Positions 24,401-30,356 of a stretch of DNA of 64,000 nt are shown piece after piece. Numbering within the stretch: the stretch's first letter is position 1; every line of letters starts with the position of its first letter. The stretch is from Zygaena filipendulae (Eukaryota > Arthropoda > Insecta > Lepidoptera > Zygaenidae), in assembly GCA_907165275.2 (NCBI GenBank), contig OU015664.1, forward strand, positions 2,690,001-2,754,000, given 5' to 3'. Position numbers and translations under genes: made by a program. Under the pieces are notes generated by a model. It did not search any database. It worked only from the letters and a program-made list of their open reading frames with translations, and had not been told where the DNA came from.

Positions 24401-27027
24401 GTAATCAAGAGGTTCCGGGTTCGATTCCCGGCGGGGGCGGACTTTGTGTGATGAACACAGGTTTCCAGTTTCCAGTCTGGGTGTGTATATATATATATAT
24501 CTATAGTATAGTATATATGTAATAATATGTGTAGTATATACCACGTTTGCTTGGTTTCCACGATACATTCTTATAGCTTAGTGTGGGATCAAGGAGATCC
24601 GTGTGTAGTGAAGTGGATTATTATATTATTTTATTATTATTTTTCAGAGGGTGGCCAGGACCCTGAATTGTCATAATAATACTCGCACGGGCAAACTTTG
24701 TCTGAAGTTAGTTATAAGTATTATAGAATTTCGAATCGGTAGTCCAATATTCTGGGGTGGGCACTAGACCATACTGGGGTGCGGTCCAACCCGCCACCCC
24801 CTCTATATACGCCTATGTCTATACAAGTTAAGACCGGTGAACGGAGAAAACCACGGAAAGCGCTTTTGAAACGAACTACCCGCGCCATTATAACAAAAAA
24901 AAAAAAATACAAAAGAACACTGATCTAAGAAATAAGGTCGAGTTTTCACTGTTGTACGATACGCGTAAATTTAAAACTCGATCTTATGTCTTTGAATTCA
25001 GATTTCGTGTATACTTGGATTTAGTCATAAGTCACTTTTGGCACTTGAATGAAAAGTACTTAACTTTTTACAATGAAATTTACCTAAATGCTGCAGCTTT
25101 TCTCCGTCATGTAGATAAATAAAAATATTGGACACGTATTTTTTATTTTTACATAATCAAAAAATAACGGTGATACATTAAGTCGAAATGTCGCGGGACG
25201 TCACACCGTGCTACAGTAGTTTATACGTCGTTATGACGTCACGAGCCCCCACTCCTAAACTTTCGATGCACTTTTATCCAAGTATTCTTTTATTAATTTG
25301 AAAAACCAAAATATACGTGTCTATTGTTTTTTTTTATTATCTAACTGACGGCCTAAATAGAATTTTGATTTTCACACCCCGGAAACATGCCTATTATCAA
25401 AAAATGTATCCACCCGTATGGAAGTCTAGGTCGTTGCCTGTATTTATCCAACAAACAAGTAAATTCGCGTGGGCAGGTCGGCGAGACCATAGAGGTGAAG
25501 ATCGAGCGCGGCAAGACGCTGGACATCAAGACGCTGGCCGTCTCCGACGAGATGACCGCGGCTGGCGAGCGCGAGGTGTTCTTCGAGCTCAACGGCCAGC
25601 TGCGCTCCGTGTTCATTCGCGACGAGAACGCGAGCAAGGTAGGTGCCACTGCACACTGCACCCGGTACACTGCACGCTGCACCTGCACCCTTTACACTGC
25701 ACACTGCACGCTTCCCACTGCACCCGGTACACTGCACGCTGCACACTGCACCTTGTACACTGCACACGACACACAAGCGAACCGATTACAAAGTCAATGT
25801 CAATTTTATTCATTGTGAGCCTATAATGTGGCTCTTTTTGACGTCAATACGGTATTTGACACCATGTAAGAAAAAAATTAAAAATGCATATTTATGATAG
25901 ATTTCGAAAAAAGTAAACGAGAAACGTCAATATTTATTCATAAAAATGCAATTTTGAAAATCGTCTTTCTTAATCTGTTTTTCTAATGTCTAAATTTATA
26001 TACTACCGGAATGACGTCACGAGCGGAAAGCATGGCAACTAACGTTTCCGCGCGAAAATTCAAAATCATAAATAAAAAATCGTTTTTAAAACACCGAAAA
26101 ATAAATTTAAATAAAAATTCCACTGGTTCATTACGATCTCAGGATTAATTTAAAAGCACAAAAAGACTTTTCAAAAAAGTACTCCTCTATTGTAGGGACG
26201 TCGTAAGGCGAGAGGAAAGGAAACAACCGCTCTGAATAAATAAAGTGTTCAATACTGACTTAATATTGGGAGTTAATAATAGCACTTATAATGAATAACA
26301 TACAATTGCACTACTTCACACCACTTCACAATGAAATTACAATCATTATGACCGCACTCATAAAATATCCGCCCTTCACAGCTTCAGCTCAGCTAGTGCA
26401 ATGACTGAAGTGAAGAAGCTGACTTATCAGAATGAAAATTTTCAAGAATATCAATAAACTATATCATAATTTAATATTTTACACTCGCAAGTCGCAACGA
26501 TTTGAAAGACTACTTTTCCTTGTTGTTTTATTTGATAGGTGTTAACAAATATCTCTTATGCTTTTTAGGAAATGAAAATCCATCCAAAAGCGGTGAAAGG
26601 CGACAAGAACCAAGTGGGAGCTCCAATGCCGGGAACTGTGCTTAGTACGTATATTTTAATTCCAACTTTGAAGTGCGTATTCTAAAGTCTAATGGATTTT
26701 TTTACTAGAATGATGATCCCGGTACTTTTTATCCCGGAGTTCCCGCGGGAGCTCGGAAATTAACGCGAATAACAGCTAGTAGGCAAAAAGTGTGAATTTG
26801 TATGTCTATGTGTGTGTATAAATACTTACATCAAATGTTTCACCATTGCAGCGATCAAAGTGAAAGAGGGCGATAAAGTCGAGAAGGGCCATCCCATAGC
26901 GGTCCTGTCGGCTATGAAGATGGAGATGATCGTGCAGGCGCCCAGGGCCGGCACCGTCGGCTCCGTCGCCGTCACCAACGGCCAGAAGCTGGAGGGAGAC
27001 GACCTTATTTGCTCCATCGTGGACTAA
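3435..27027 (+). CDS. PC: Pyruvate carboxylase, mitochondrial, complete, 24 coding exons
   Basis: Biotin-dependent enzyme of the mitochondrial matrix that carboxylates pyruvate to oxaloacetate, feeding the TCA cycle, gluconeogenesis and lipid synthesis. Coding exons: 3435-3524, 4050-4198, 5481-5621, 6139-6254, 6619-6713, 7580-7748, 8575-8681, 9952-10076, 11031-11240, 12029-12119, 12914-13049, 13636-13818, 16117-16167, 16634-16883, 17687-17834, 18560-18819, 20429-20643, 21883-22093, 22496-22702, 23407-23515, 24201-24326, 25477-25638, 26569-26644, 26852-27027. All junctions are GT/AG and in phase; the sum is 3603 nt, 1200 aa plus TAA. The family is usually about 1180 aa, which fits the 1183-aa form lacking exon 13. 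The start ATG (AAAATGC context) opens a 30-residue exon rich in Arg and Ser with no acidic residue, as expected of a mitochondrial presequence. Order: biotin carboxylase, carboxyltransferase, biotinyl domain. Exons are GC-rich and introns AT-rich and full of transposons. The exon 4/5 junction (donor after 6254) is the least certain. Confidence 0.96.
3601..3839. mobile_element. MITE with TIR TGGACNNAGATAAGCAATA (pyruvate carboxylase intron 1)
   Basis: Starts TGGACGCAGATAAGCAATAA and ends TATTGCTTATCTATGTCCA, a 19-bp inverted repeat with two mismatches. Further copies: 10423-10651 and 20181-20404. Confidence 0.8.
3868..4028. mobile_element. Half copy of the CRE-like MITE abutting exon 2
   Basis: Contains TGACGTCA (3889-3896), the CTCCTAAACTTTAATGCG block and the arm AGAATTTTGATTTTTATACG. 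It ends about 20 bases before exon 2 at 4050, sharing GTCATCATGC with the copy before exon 19. Confidence 0.6.
4050..13049 (+). CDS. PC: Pyruvate carboxylase exons 2-11: biotin carboxylase domain
   Basis: These exons encode about residues 31-477, the ATP-grasp domain that carboxylates biotin using ATP and bicarbonate. It opens with the Rossmann-like motif [12 protein letters not shown] in exon 2. The glycine-rich ATP loop [14 protein letters not shown] starts exon 6 (residues 198-211). The substrate and metal motif FIEVNAR closes exon 8 (residues 325-331) and [13 protein letters not shown] opens exon 9. No catalytic residue looks altered. The ATP-grasp core is divided among small exons (91-210 nt), and several introns here contain Helitron-like elements and MITEs. 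Confidence 0.95.
4215..4603. mobile_element. Foldback MITE with duplicated inner hairpin (pyruvate carboxylase intron 2)
   Basis: The outer arms begin ACGGCCGCACTCAGAGTCGA and end with the complement; each continues into TTTAATGATTACTT. Inside lie two tandem hairpins, each running from ACTGCCGCAATCAG to CTGATTGCGGCAGT, where other copies in this window have one. Confidence 0.85.
5222..5435 (+). mobile_element. Helitron-like element (intron 3... upstream of exon 3)
   Basis: Opens ATATTATAAATGCGAAAGTT, contains a short GGAT(A/G)GATG microsatellite, and ends AAACCGTGGGGCACAACTAG with a mutated hairpin. Confidence 0.55.
5921..6118 (+). mobile_element. Helitron-like element, both ends present
   Basis: 5' TCCTATTATTATTATAAATG, 3' hairpin CCGCGGGTGAAACCGCGG followed by GGCACAGCTAG and T. 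These match Helitron rules (5'-TC, 3'-CTRR, host T). It ends 20 bases before exon 4. Confidence 0.7.
6838..7060. mobile_element. Internally deleted copy of the CRE-like MITE
   Basis: Starts with the arm ACGACTTTTGAAAATCAAAA and TTAGTCCGTC, has a single TGACGTCA (6934-6941) and ends in the opposite arm. Confidence 0.6.
7163..7489. mobile_element. MITE carrying two CRE-like palindromes (intron 5)
   Basis: Ends ATGGGCATGTTGACTAAT and AGTTCACATCCCTAT are imperfectly inverted, and the arms share AATTAGTCCGTC-type sequence. Two TGACGTCA octamers lie near the centre (7290-7297, 7335-7342). Confidence 0.7.
7784..8084 (+). mobile_element. Helitron-like element with internal partial duplication
   Basis: Contains two successive middle segments (GTTGTCGGAGGTACAGAATA and GTTGTCAAGAGTAGGTACAG), and ends GGTGAAACCGCGGGGAACAACTAG. 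Confidence 0.5.
8868..9130 (+). mobile_element. Degenerate Helitron-like element
   Basis: ATATTATAAACGTGGAAGTTTG at the left and ACCGCGATTGAAACCGCTGG at the right; about 70 bp of AT-rich sequence is inserted in the middle and the CTAG end is lost. Confidence 0.4.
9383..9600 (+). repeat. Dispersed repeat upstream of exon 8
   Basis: Counterpart of 18230-18455 in the other orientation, with CTACTGTCAGCTCGCTGCC and AGCCGGCCGTCTTTACTCG. No intact terminal structure was recognised. Confidence 0.5.
9590..9878. mobile_element. GC-rich foldback element just before exon 8
   Basis: Left arm GAGCCAACCCACACGGTGCG and right arm CGCACCGCATCGTGTGGGTTGGCACTC are inverted repeats about 27 bp long. The interior is GC-rich with CTGCGGCGCCGC palindromes. 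It produces long spurious open frames in several phases. Confidence 0.65.
10207..10410 (+). mobile_element. Helitron-like element
   Basis: The sequence is close to 5921-6118 throughout and ends CCGCGGGTGAAACCGCGGGGCACAGCTAG. Confidence 0.65.
10423..10651. mobile_element. Second copy of the AGATAAGCAATA MITE (intron 8)
   Basis: Both termini intact; flanked by TATA on each side, suggesting a TA-type duplication. It begins 12 bases after a Helitron-like element ending at 10410. Confidence 0.8.
10957..10998. repeat. CA-rich microsatellite before exon 9
   Basis: CGCGCGCGCACGCACACACA followed by ACACACAAACACACACGC, ending about 30 bases before the exon 9 acceptor. Confidence 0.7.
11266..11400 (+). 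mobile_element. tRNA-derived SINE fragment
   Basis: GACCCGATTAGCGCAGTAGG (A-box-like), then GAGGTTCCGGGCTCGATTTCC (degenerate B box), colinear with 24363-24500. A non-tRNA tail of the same family occurs separately at 11573-11665. Confidence 0.55.
11404..11560 (-). mobile_element. Helitron-like or related 3'-end fragment, reverse
   Basis: Starts CTAGCTGTGCCCGGCGGATT, the complement of a hairpin-plus-CTAG end, and continues GTTTCATCACAATCGGACC and TTTATAAAGAAGAAGATAT. Confidence 0.4.
12187..12383 (+). mobile_element. Helitron-like element, subfamily with GCGGGTCAACTAG end
   Basis: Opens TAGTATAAAACAAAGTCGCT and ends CCGCGGGTGAAACCGCGCGGGTCAACTAG. The same subfamily lies in both THAP transposons and at 51466-51679. 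Confidence 0.6.
13146..13468 (-). mobile_element. Helitron-like element with tandem internal units, reverse
   Basis: Two successive units of about 150 bp, each with GCGGGAATTCCGG and CGGTTCAGTAGATCCAG; 5' end AGTATAGA (complement TCTATACT) present, CTAG end lost. Confidence 0.55.
13900..14221. mobile_element. CRE-like MITE, full copy (intron 12)
   Basis: 322 bp from ATGGGCATGTTGACTAAT to AGTAGTCCACATCCCCAT, with TGACGTCA at 14036-14043 and 14071-14078. Confidence 0.75.
14225..14695. mobile_element. CRE-like MITE interrupted by another sequence
   Basis: The left arm (TTAGTCTGTCAGTTAGATAA) is separated from the rest by about 200 bp of unrelated DNA. The right part contains TGACGTCA at 14560 and ends AAATAGCCTATTG. 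Confidence 0.5.
14864..15105. mobile_element. Foldback MITE, same family (intron 12)
   Basis: Single-hairpin form, about 242 bp, with arms GGCCGCACTCAGAGTCGAC and complement. One inner arm has a GATTCCGGC change. Confidence 0.82.
15475..15790. mobile_element. CRE-like MITE, opposite orientation
   Basis: Begins AGGGATGTTGACAACTTTTC, with TGACGTCA at 15618-15625 and 15665-15672, and ends AATAGCCTAT. Confidence 0.7.
16117..16167 (+). CDS. PC: Candidate cassette exon (51 nt) of pyruvate carboxylase
   Basis: A 51-nt segment with a TTTTTCAG acceptor and a GTAAGA donor, open in the frame required by its neighbours. Both flanking junctions are phase 1 and its length is a multiple of three, so including or skipping it keeps the frame; skipping joins exon 12 to exon 14 cleanly (G + CG = Ala). 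It encodes 17 hydrophilic residues ([17 protein letters not shown]) in the linker between the biotin carboxylase and carboxyltransferase domains. Without it the protein has the usual family length. Regulated inclusion is inferred; constitutive use is also possible. Confidence 0.7.
16449..16592 (+). mobile_element. Truncated Helitron-like element just before exon 14
   Basis: 5' TCCTAACTAATAAATGCAAA, truncated 3' end at GAGAAACCGCGGGGCC. It ends about 40 bases before the exon 14 start at 16634. Confidence 0.55.
16634..23515 (+). CDS. PC: Pyruvate carboxylase exons 14-20: carboxyltransferase domain
   Basis: Encodes about residues 555-1021, which move the carboxyl group from carboxybiotin to pyruvate. 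The signature [20 protein letters not shown] lies in exon 14 (D588 onward). The lysine that is carbamylated to bind the active-site metal in this family lies in [11 protein letters not shown] at the end of exon 16 (about K762). The metal-binding histidines follow in [11 protein letters not shown] in exon 17 (about H792 and H794). The stretch from exon 14 to exon 19 is the most GC-rich coding sequence of the window, against strongly AT-rich introns. Confidence 0.95.
16905..17150. repeat. Diverged relative of the 581-bp MITE in pyruvate carboxylase intron 14
   Basis: Shares the run TTTCGAGAAGGCAAAGG...CTAAG...CATACAG with 52925-52965 and similar order of motifs afterwards, but with many differences and no intact ends. 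It starts about 20 bases after the exon 14 donor. Confidence 0.45.
17368..17562 (-). mobile_element. Helitron-like element, reverse
   Basis: CTAGCTGTCCCCCACGGTTTC (complemented hairpin end) to TTATATGTATTAAGAAGAAG. The middle block ATCCGTTCAGTAGTTTCGGA recurs at 19930-20015. Confidence 0.5.
18052..18145. mobile_element. 94-bp palindromic MITE with CCCGGTGCTTGG arms
   Basis: A perfect 12-bp terminal inverted repeat, CCCGGTGCTTGG and CCAAGCACCGGG. Single arms of the same type occur at 53408 and 54580, where the rest is lost. Confidence 0.65.
18230..18455 (-). repeat. Dispersed repeat, inverted relative to 9383-9600
   Basis: The complement matches 9383-9600 in order: ACCAATTTCACGC, CTACTGTCAGCTCGCTG, CGACACGCAC, GAGCCGGCCGTCTTTACTTG and GCAGTACTTAA. 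Confidence 0.55.
18858..19035 (-). mobile_element. Helitron-like element, reverse
   Basis: CTAGTTGTCCCCCGCAGTTTCACCC at the left, then AAACCGTATGAAAATTCGTTC and a GACAGACGGACGC block. Confidence 0.5.
20043..20179 (-). mobile_element. tRNA-derived SINE fragment, reverse
   Basis: The complement of the B box GGTTCGATTCC lies at 20107-20117, with the A-box-like TTGGCGCAGT at its 5' side. No cloverleaf acceptor stem or anticodon arm is credible, so it is not a tRNA gene. Confidence 0.6.
20181..20404. mobile_element. Third copy, right end truncated next to exon 17
   Basis: Left terminus intact; the right terminus breaks off at ACACTATTGC, only 24 bases before exon 17 begins at 20429. The left end directly follows a tRNA-derived SINE fragment. 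Confidence 0.75.
20810..21053. mobile_element. Foldback MITE, same family (intron 17)
   Basis: About 244 bp; arms GGCCGCACTCAAAGTCGA and TCGATTCTGAGTGCGGCGG flank a single inner hairpin. Confidence 0.82.
21427..21827. repeat. Minisatellite, about 10 units of 39-42 bp
   Basis: Units follow CCCAGTGGATCCATGTGGATG plus AAAAATCGAAATGAATCCC with 10-20 per cent variation. The array ends about 55 bases before exon 18 of pyruvate carboxylase. Open frames across it in several phases follow from the repeat, not from a gene. Confidence 0.88.
22318..22485. mobile_element. Half copy of the CRE-like MITE abutting exon 19
   Basis: Only one arm remains (CCCACTCCTATACTTTAATG to GATTTTTACACCCCGTCATC). The repeat ends about 10 bases before exon 19 at 22496. 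The palindrome has mutated to TGACGTCG. Confidence 0.6.
23985..24175 (-). mobile_element. Helitron-like element, reverse, upstream of exon 21
   Basis: CTAGTTGTTTCCCGCTGTGTC at the left, GCGCGAGAATTCCGAG in the middle, ending at TTACATTCGCGTATATAATA about 25 bases before exon 21. Confidence 0.5.
24363..24645 (+). mobile_element. tRNA-derived SINE with B box, TA-rich middle and 3' tail
   Basis: Head GACCCGATTGGCGCAATTGT, B box GGTTCGATTCC (24418-24428), then a (TA)n stretch, and the tail GTATATACCACGTTTGCTTGG to GAAGTGGATTATTA. The tail also occurs at 11573-11665 and in pieces at 19860-19915 and 54610-54740. Confidence 0.6.
25105..25396. mobile_element. CRE-like MITE upstream of exon 22
   Basis: Nearly complete copy with TGACGTCA at 25233-25240; the first site has become GGACGTCA. 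It ends 80 bases before exon 22. Confidence 0.65.
25477..27027 (+). CDS. PC: Pyruvate carboxylase exons 22-24: biotinyl carrier domain and stop
   Basis: Exon 22 carries the tail of the allosteric/tetramerisation region ([16 protein letters not shown]). Exons 23 and 24 carry the biotinyl domain: GAPMPGTVL, then SAMKMEM, whose lysine (about K1165) is the biotin attachment site. It lies 35 residues before the C-terminus, matching the family spacing. The stop TAA is at 27025-27027. A simple repeat of TGCAC/GTACACTGCA units follows the exon 22 donor directly. Confidence 0.96.
25640..25772. repeat. Simple repeat of GTACACTGCA/TGCACC units
   Basis: Imperfect array of ACTGCAC-containing 10-15-base units beginning right after the exon 22 donor GTAGGT. 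Frames are open on both strands because the unit lacks stop codons. Confidence 0.75.
26719..26780 (+). mobile_element. Short 3' fragment of a Helitron-like element (intron 23)
   Basis: GGTACTTTTTATCCCGGAGTTC to AACGCGAATAACAGCTAG. It lacks the right arm of the terminal hairpin. Confidence 0.45.
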
Positions 27028-27225
27028 GTTAACTACCACAACCATATCATTAACCCTTTTACTGCCATGTTTTGGTAGCCTTAGCCTATACCTCCAGCGT
27101 CACACGCTTCAGGCATGATTTCTCCTGTGTCGAGAATGCTTCAAATCGATCATTAAATCTAAAAAATACAAAACTACAATTACTGTGTGTACTATATGTA
27201 CACGTAATCTGGGTTGTGTACTTTT

Positions 27226-27231
27226 AATAAA
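27226..27231 (+). terminator. Putative poly(A) signal of pyruvate carboxylase
   Basis: AATAAA about 200 nt after the stop codon, followed by a GT-rich stretch (GTGCAGTGGTTTGTTAG). It is the first canonical hexamer in the 3' flank. Cleavage here is inferred. Confidence 0.55.
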
Positions 27232-27641
27232 TAAATGTGCAGTGGTTTGTTAGTAACAGAATATTACGTGTCTGGCGCCAGGAGCACGTCTTTCGTAGAT
27301 CGTGATATTACAAGGAGGGCGGTGAAGGGGTTAAAACGTACTACGCAAGTAGGTCATCAATGCGCGTGACAGACGCGGTTTGCTCTATGGCGCTTATATA
27401 ATATGATGAACTTACGTTGGTTTTTGGAGCCGAATCTCGGCATAATATAATCGTCAATAGAACTCGGTTAGCTTGGAAATTAAAAGCGCAAATATATTAA
27501 CAAAAAGATGTCAACAAAATGAATATCAGCTGTTCCGCATTGCGTGTTCCAAACACACCCAAAGGGTTTGTCGGGGTAACGACGTCCACAGTAGATATGG
27601 GAGGGTGATAGATAAAGGATTTTTGTTCTGATCGTCAGAGT

Positions 27642-27850
27642 TATTATGTAACTTTTATTATCTTTATTGAACACCAATTAAAAAAAAACAATTTTACTAT
27701 ACAGTGGCACAATAGGCGGTCATATCGCTCAGAGCGGTCTCTTCATTGGGCGCATAGAAAATCTGACACTTGACACCTACAATTTCTAGAAATCAACCAA
27801 AACCAACATTTCATGGCAAATCATGGCAACAAAAGTTGCATAATTGACTG
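27642..27850. mobile_element. Eroded relative of the 61846-62068 MITE
   Basis: GAGTTATTATGTAACTTTTATT at the left and GGCAACAAAAGTTGCATAATTG at the right form imperfect arms; ATTTCTAGAAATCAACCAAAA in the middle is shared with the other copy. Confidence 0.5.
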
Positions 27851-29123
27851 ATGTATTCGGCTACAAAACCAACGAAAATCCACCGTGCATATTGCACGCG
27901 TCTAGTTGCTTGGTGATTTTTGATAGTCTACTACAGTAGACACGTGTGAACTTGTCAATTTTGCGTCTAGCTTTACTAAGAAATAGTAAGACCAAATTTT
28001 GAGTCGCTTAGTTTTTGATAAATGTGTGCATTAAAAAAAAAGCAGTTTATACGCAGCACAGCGACAGTTGGCCACTGTCGTATCTAATCCTGAAATTTTC
28101 GAAGAAAAAAGACTTTAATCATTGATGTTGCCTGTTATGAAAATTTAATATATTATTTTTTAGTGTAAATAAGGAAAGCTGTGATATTCAGGTCACTTTT
28201 TAGTGTCAGTGTGAGGAATGATCATGTTAAAAGTACGCCGCATCACAGTACAAAAGTAGAGTTTATTTTAATATGTGTGATATTAAAAATTTTATGTATC
28301 ACTTTTATTATTGCATGGAATACTATTTCATAATGGAAATCGATTCTTATTGTAATATGTCGTTAATCTTCGTGGTACCCGATGATGCATAAACGCCTTT
28401 GTTAAACTATTATAAAAAGGAAAATTGATCGAAGCTGTCACTTGCACTCATTTTTCCAATAGTAGTTAACGGAATTTTAGCCGCAATTTTATAATACCTA
28501 CTTCAACTGCGCAAGTCACAAATTAAGTGACACTTTCGATTAATTAGTTAGACCATTTATTTTTATAGTTGCCATTCCATGAAAGGCGGTAATTGGTTTA
28601 TTGCTCAGAAGAATAACTGTTATTGTTCTGAGGTTTATTGTATAGTTTTTTTTTTTATAAATCTCAATTTCAAAGAAGTTTTTTATTCATTGTTTTATAC
28701 CATTTTTTTTATCTTTATGGTGCCTATCGAACTTTTTTCGAATAATGAATTACCAACCTATTTATTTAACGATGTTGGTGCTTTATGCTAATTTGTTGTC
28801 GAAGTTTTTTCTTGTTATAATTTTTTTTATCAATAAAAGTTCGTCTTTTTTATTGAATAAATTCAATATTTACAGATAAAACTTGTTTTCATTAACATAT
28901 TATAATTAAAAAGGCTCTCCTAAATCTTCACGAATAACGCTGAGTGAAAAAAGGCTCCAGTATAATAATTATATCAATTGTATTTAATATAATGATTTCA
29001 AAATTATAATTTCACTTTTCAATAATGATAACATTCATATTTGTATGCAAATATTAACAAGTATTTTTAAATAATGTTAGTACCACATATTATAATAATT
29101 ATTACAGTTTACATCAAAGACTT

Positions 29124-29366
29124 TAACCGCCGCACTCAGAGTCGACTTTAATGATTACTTAGTTAAGTATAGCTTTTTAAAACAAAACTGCCGCAATCAG
29201 ACAAGTTTAATAAATTAATGTTAATTGACATTTAACTAATTAAGTTACATCTCATTAAATGCCAATTAACATTAATTTACTGAACGTCTCTGATTGCGGC
29301 AGTTTTGTTTTGAAAATCTTTACTTAACTAAGTAATCATTAAAGTCGACTCTGAGTGCGGCGGTTA
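29124..29366. mobile_element. Foldback MITE, best-preserved copy, reverse orientation
   Basis: Outer arms TAACCGCCGCACTCAGAGTC and complement are essentially perfect over 40 bases. The inner hairpin is in the opposite order to the other copies. Confidence 0.85.
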
Positions 29367-29529
29367 GTCAAATTCTTACACCATTATACTTTAGTAAACA
29401 CCATCAAAATATGCAAACTATTATATTTTTACAGGTCGTTGAATTTTATTGCAATAGTAATAAAGCTCTATAACTTTCAAGTTTCTATATATTTTAATTC
29501 TGACTACAATGTGTTTGTCAACAAAATTT

Positions 29530-29800
29530 TAATTTTAAGTCCGTCTTGTAGATTAATAAAAAATATTAGACACGTATTTTTTCATTTTTTTCGAAATCAA
29601 AAAATAACGGAGATACACTATTAAGTTGAAATGTCGCGTGACGTCACGCTGTGCTACAGTAAACCTTAATGCGTTTTATCTTAGTATTTTTTTCAATAAA
29701 TTGAAAAAGAAAAAAAATACGCGTCTATTATTTTTTATTAATCTACAAGATAGACTAAATTGAATTTTTCTCATACCTCGGAAACGAAGCCTATTGGTTT
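29530..29800. mobile_element. CRE-like MITE in the intergenic region
   Basis: Arms TAAGTCCGTCTTGTAGATTA and ATCTACAAGATAGACTAAAT; one TGACGTCA (29639-29646); part of the centre is missing. Confidence 0.6.
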
Positions 29801-30017
29801 AACGTCTAGCTTGATTCCGACTTTTACTACTTTGAAGTTATATTCAAACAAAATTTAAACTCAAGAGCCAAGAGTCACCTGGACCTGTGATCAAAACAAC
29901 GGGGGCACAATACGACACGACGCGCAGCAATGAAAAATCGACCTAACGTTATCTGCATAAGACAAGGTATTTGATTAGGTTGCACGCGAGACGATGCTAG
30001 TATTTCATCTATACTAG

Positions 30018-30356
30018 TCTATACTAATATAAAGAGCAAAAGTTTGTGAGTTTGTGACGTTGCAGGGGGTAATCTCTGGATCTACGGAACCGATTTTGAA
30101 AATTCTTTCACTTATAGGAAGCTACAGTGGTCCTGAGTGTCATAGGGTACTTTTTATTTCGGAATTCCCTCGGGAACTCCGAATTTCCCGCGGGTAACAC
30201 CACGGGGGAACAGCTATCTCTGGATCTACTGAACCGATTTTTACTTATTATAGATAGGAAGTCAAAGTGATCCTGAGTGATATAGGGTACTTTTTATCCC
30301 GGAATATCCGCGGGAACTCCGAAATTTCCGCGGGTGAAACCGCGGGGGTCAGCTAG
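30018..30356 (+). mobile_element. Helitron-like element with two tandem units
   Basis: 5' TCTATACTAATATAAAGAGC; two units each with CTCTGGATCTAC and GGGTACTTTTTAT; 3' CCGCGGGTGAAACCGCGGGGGTCAGCTAG. Confidence 0.65.

Noticed and set aside
20043..24500. tRNA genes at 20043-20179 (-) and 24363-24440 (+)
   Set aside because: B boxes are present, but no complete cloverleaf could be drawn and the surrounding sequence matches a dispersed SINE.
25353..25897. Overlapping open frames on both strands near exon 22
   Set aside because: They combine antisense or shifted exon 22 with the stop-free ACTGCAC simple repeat.
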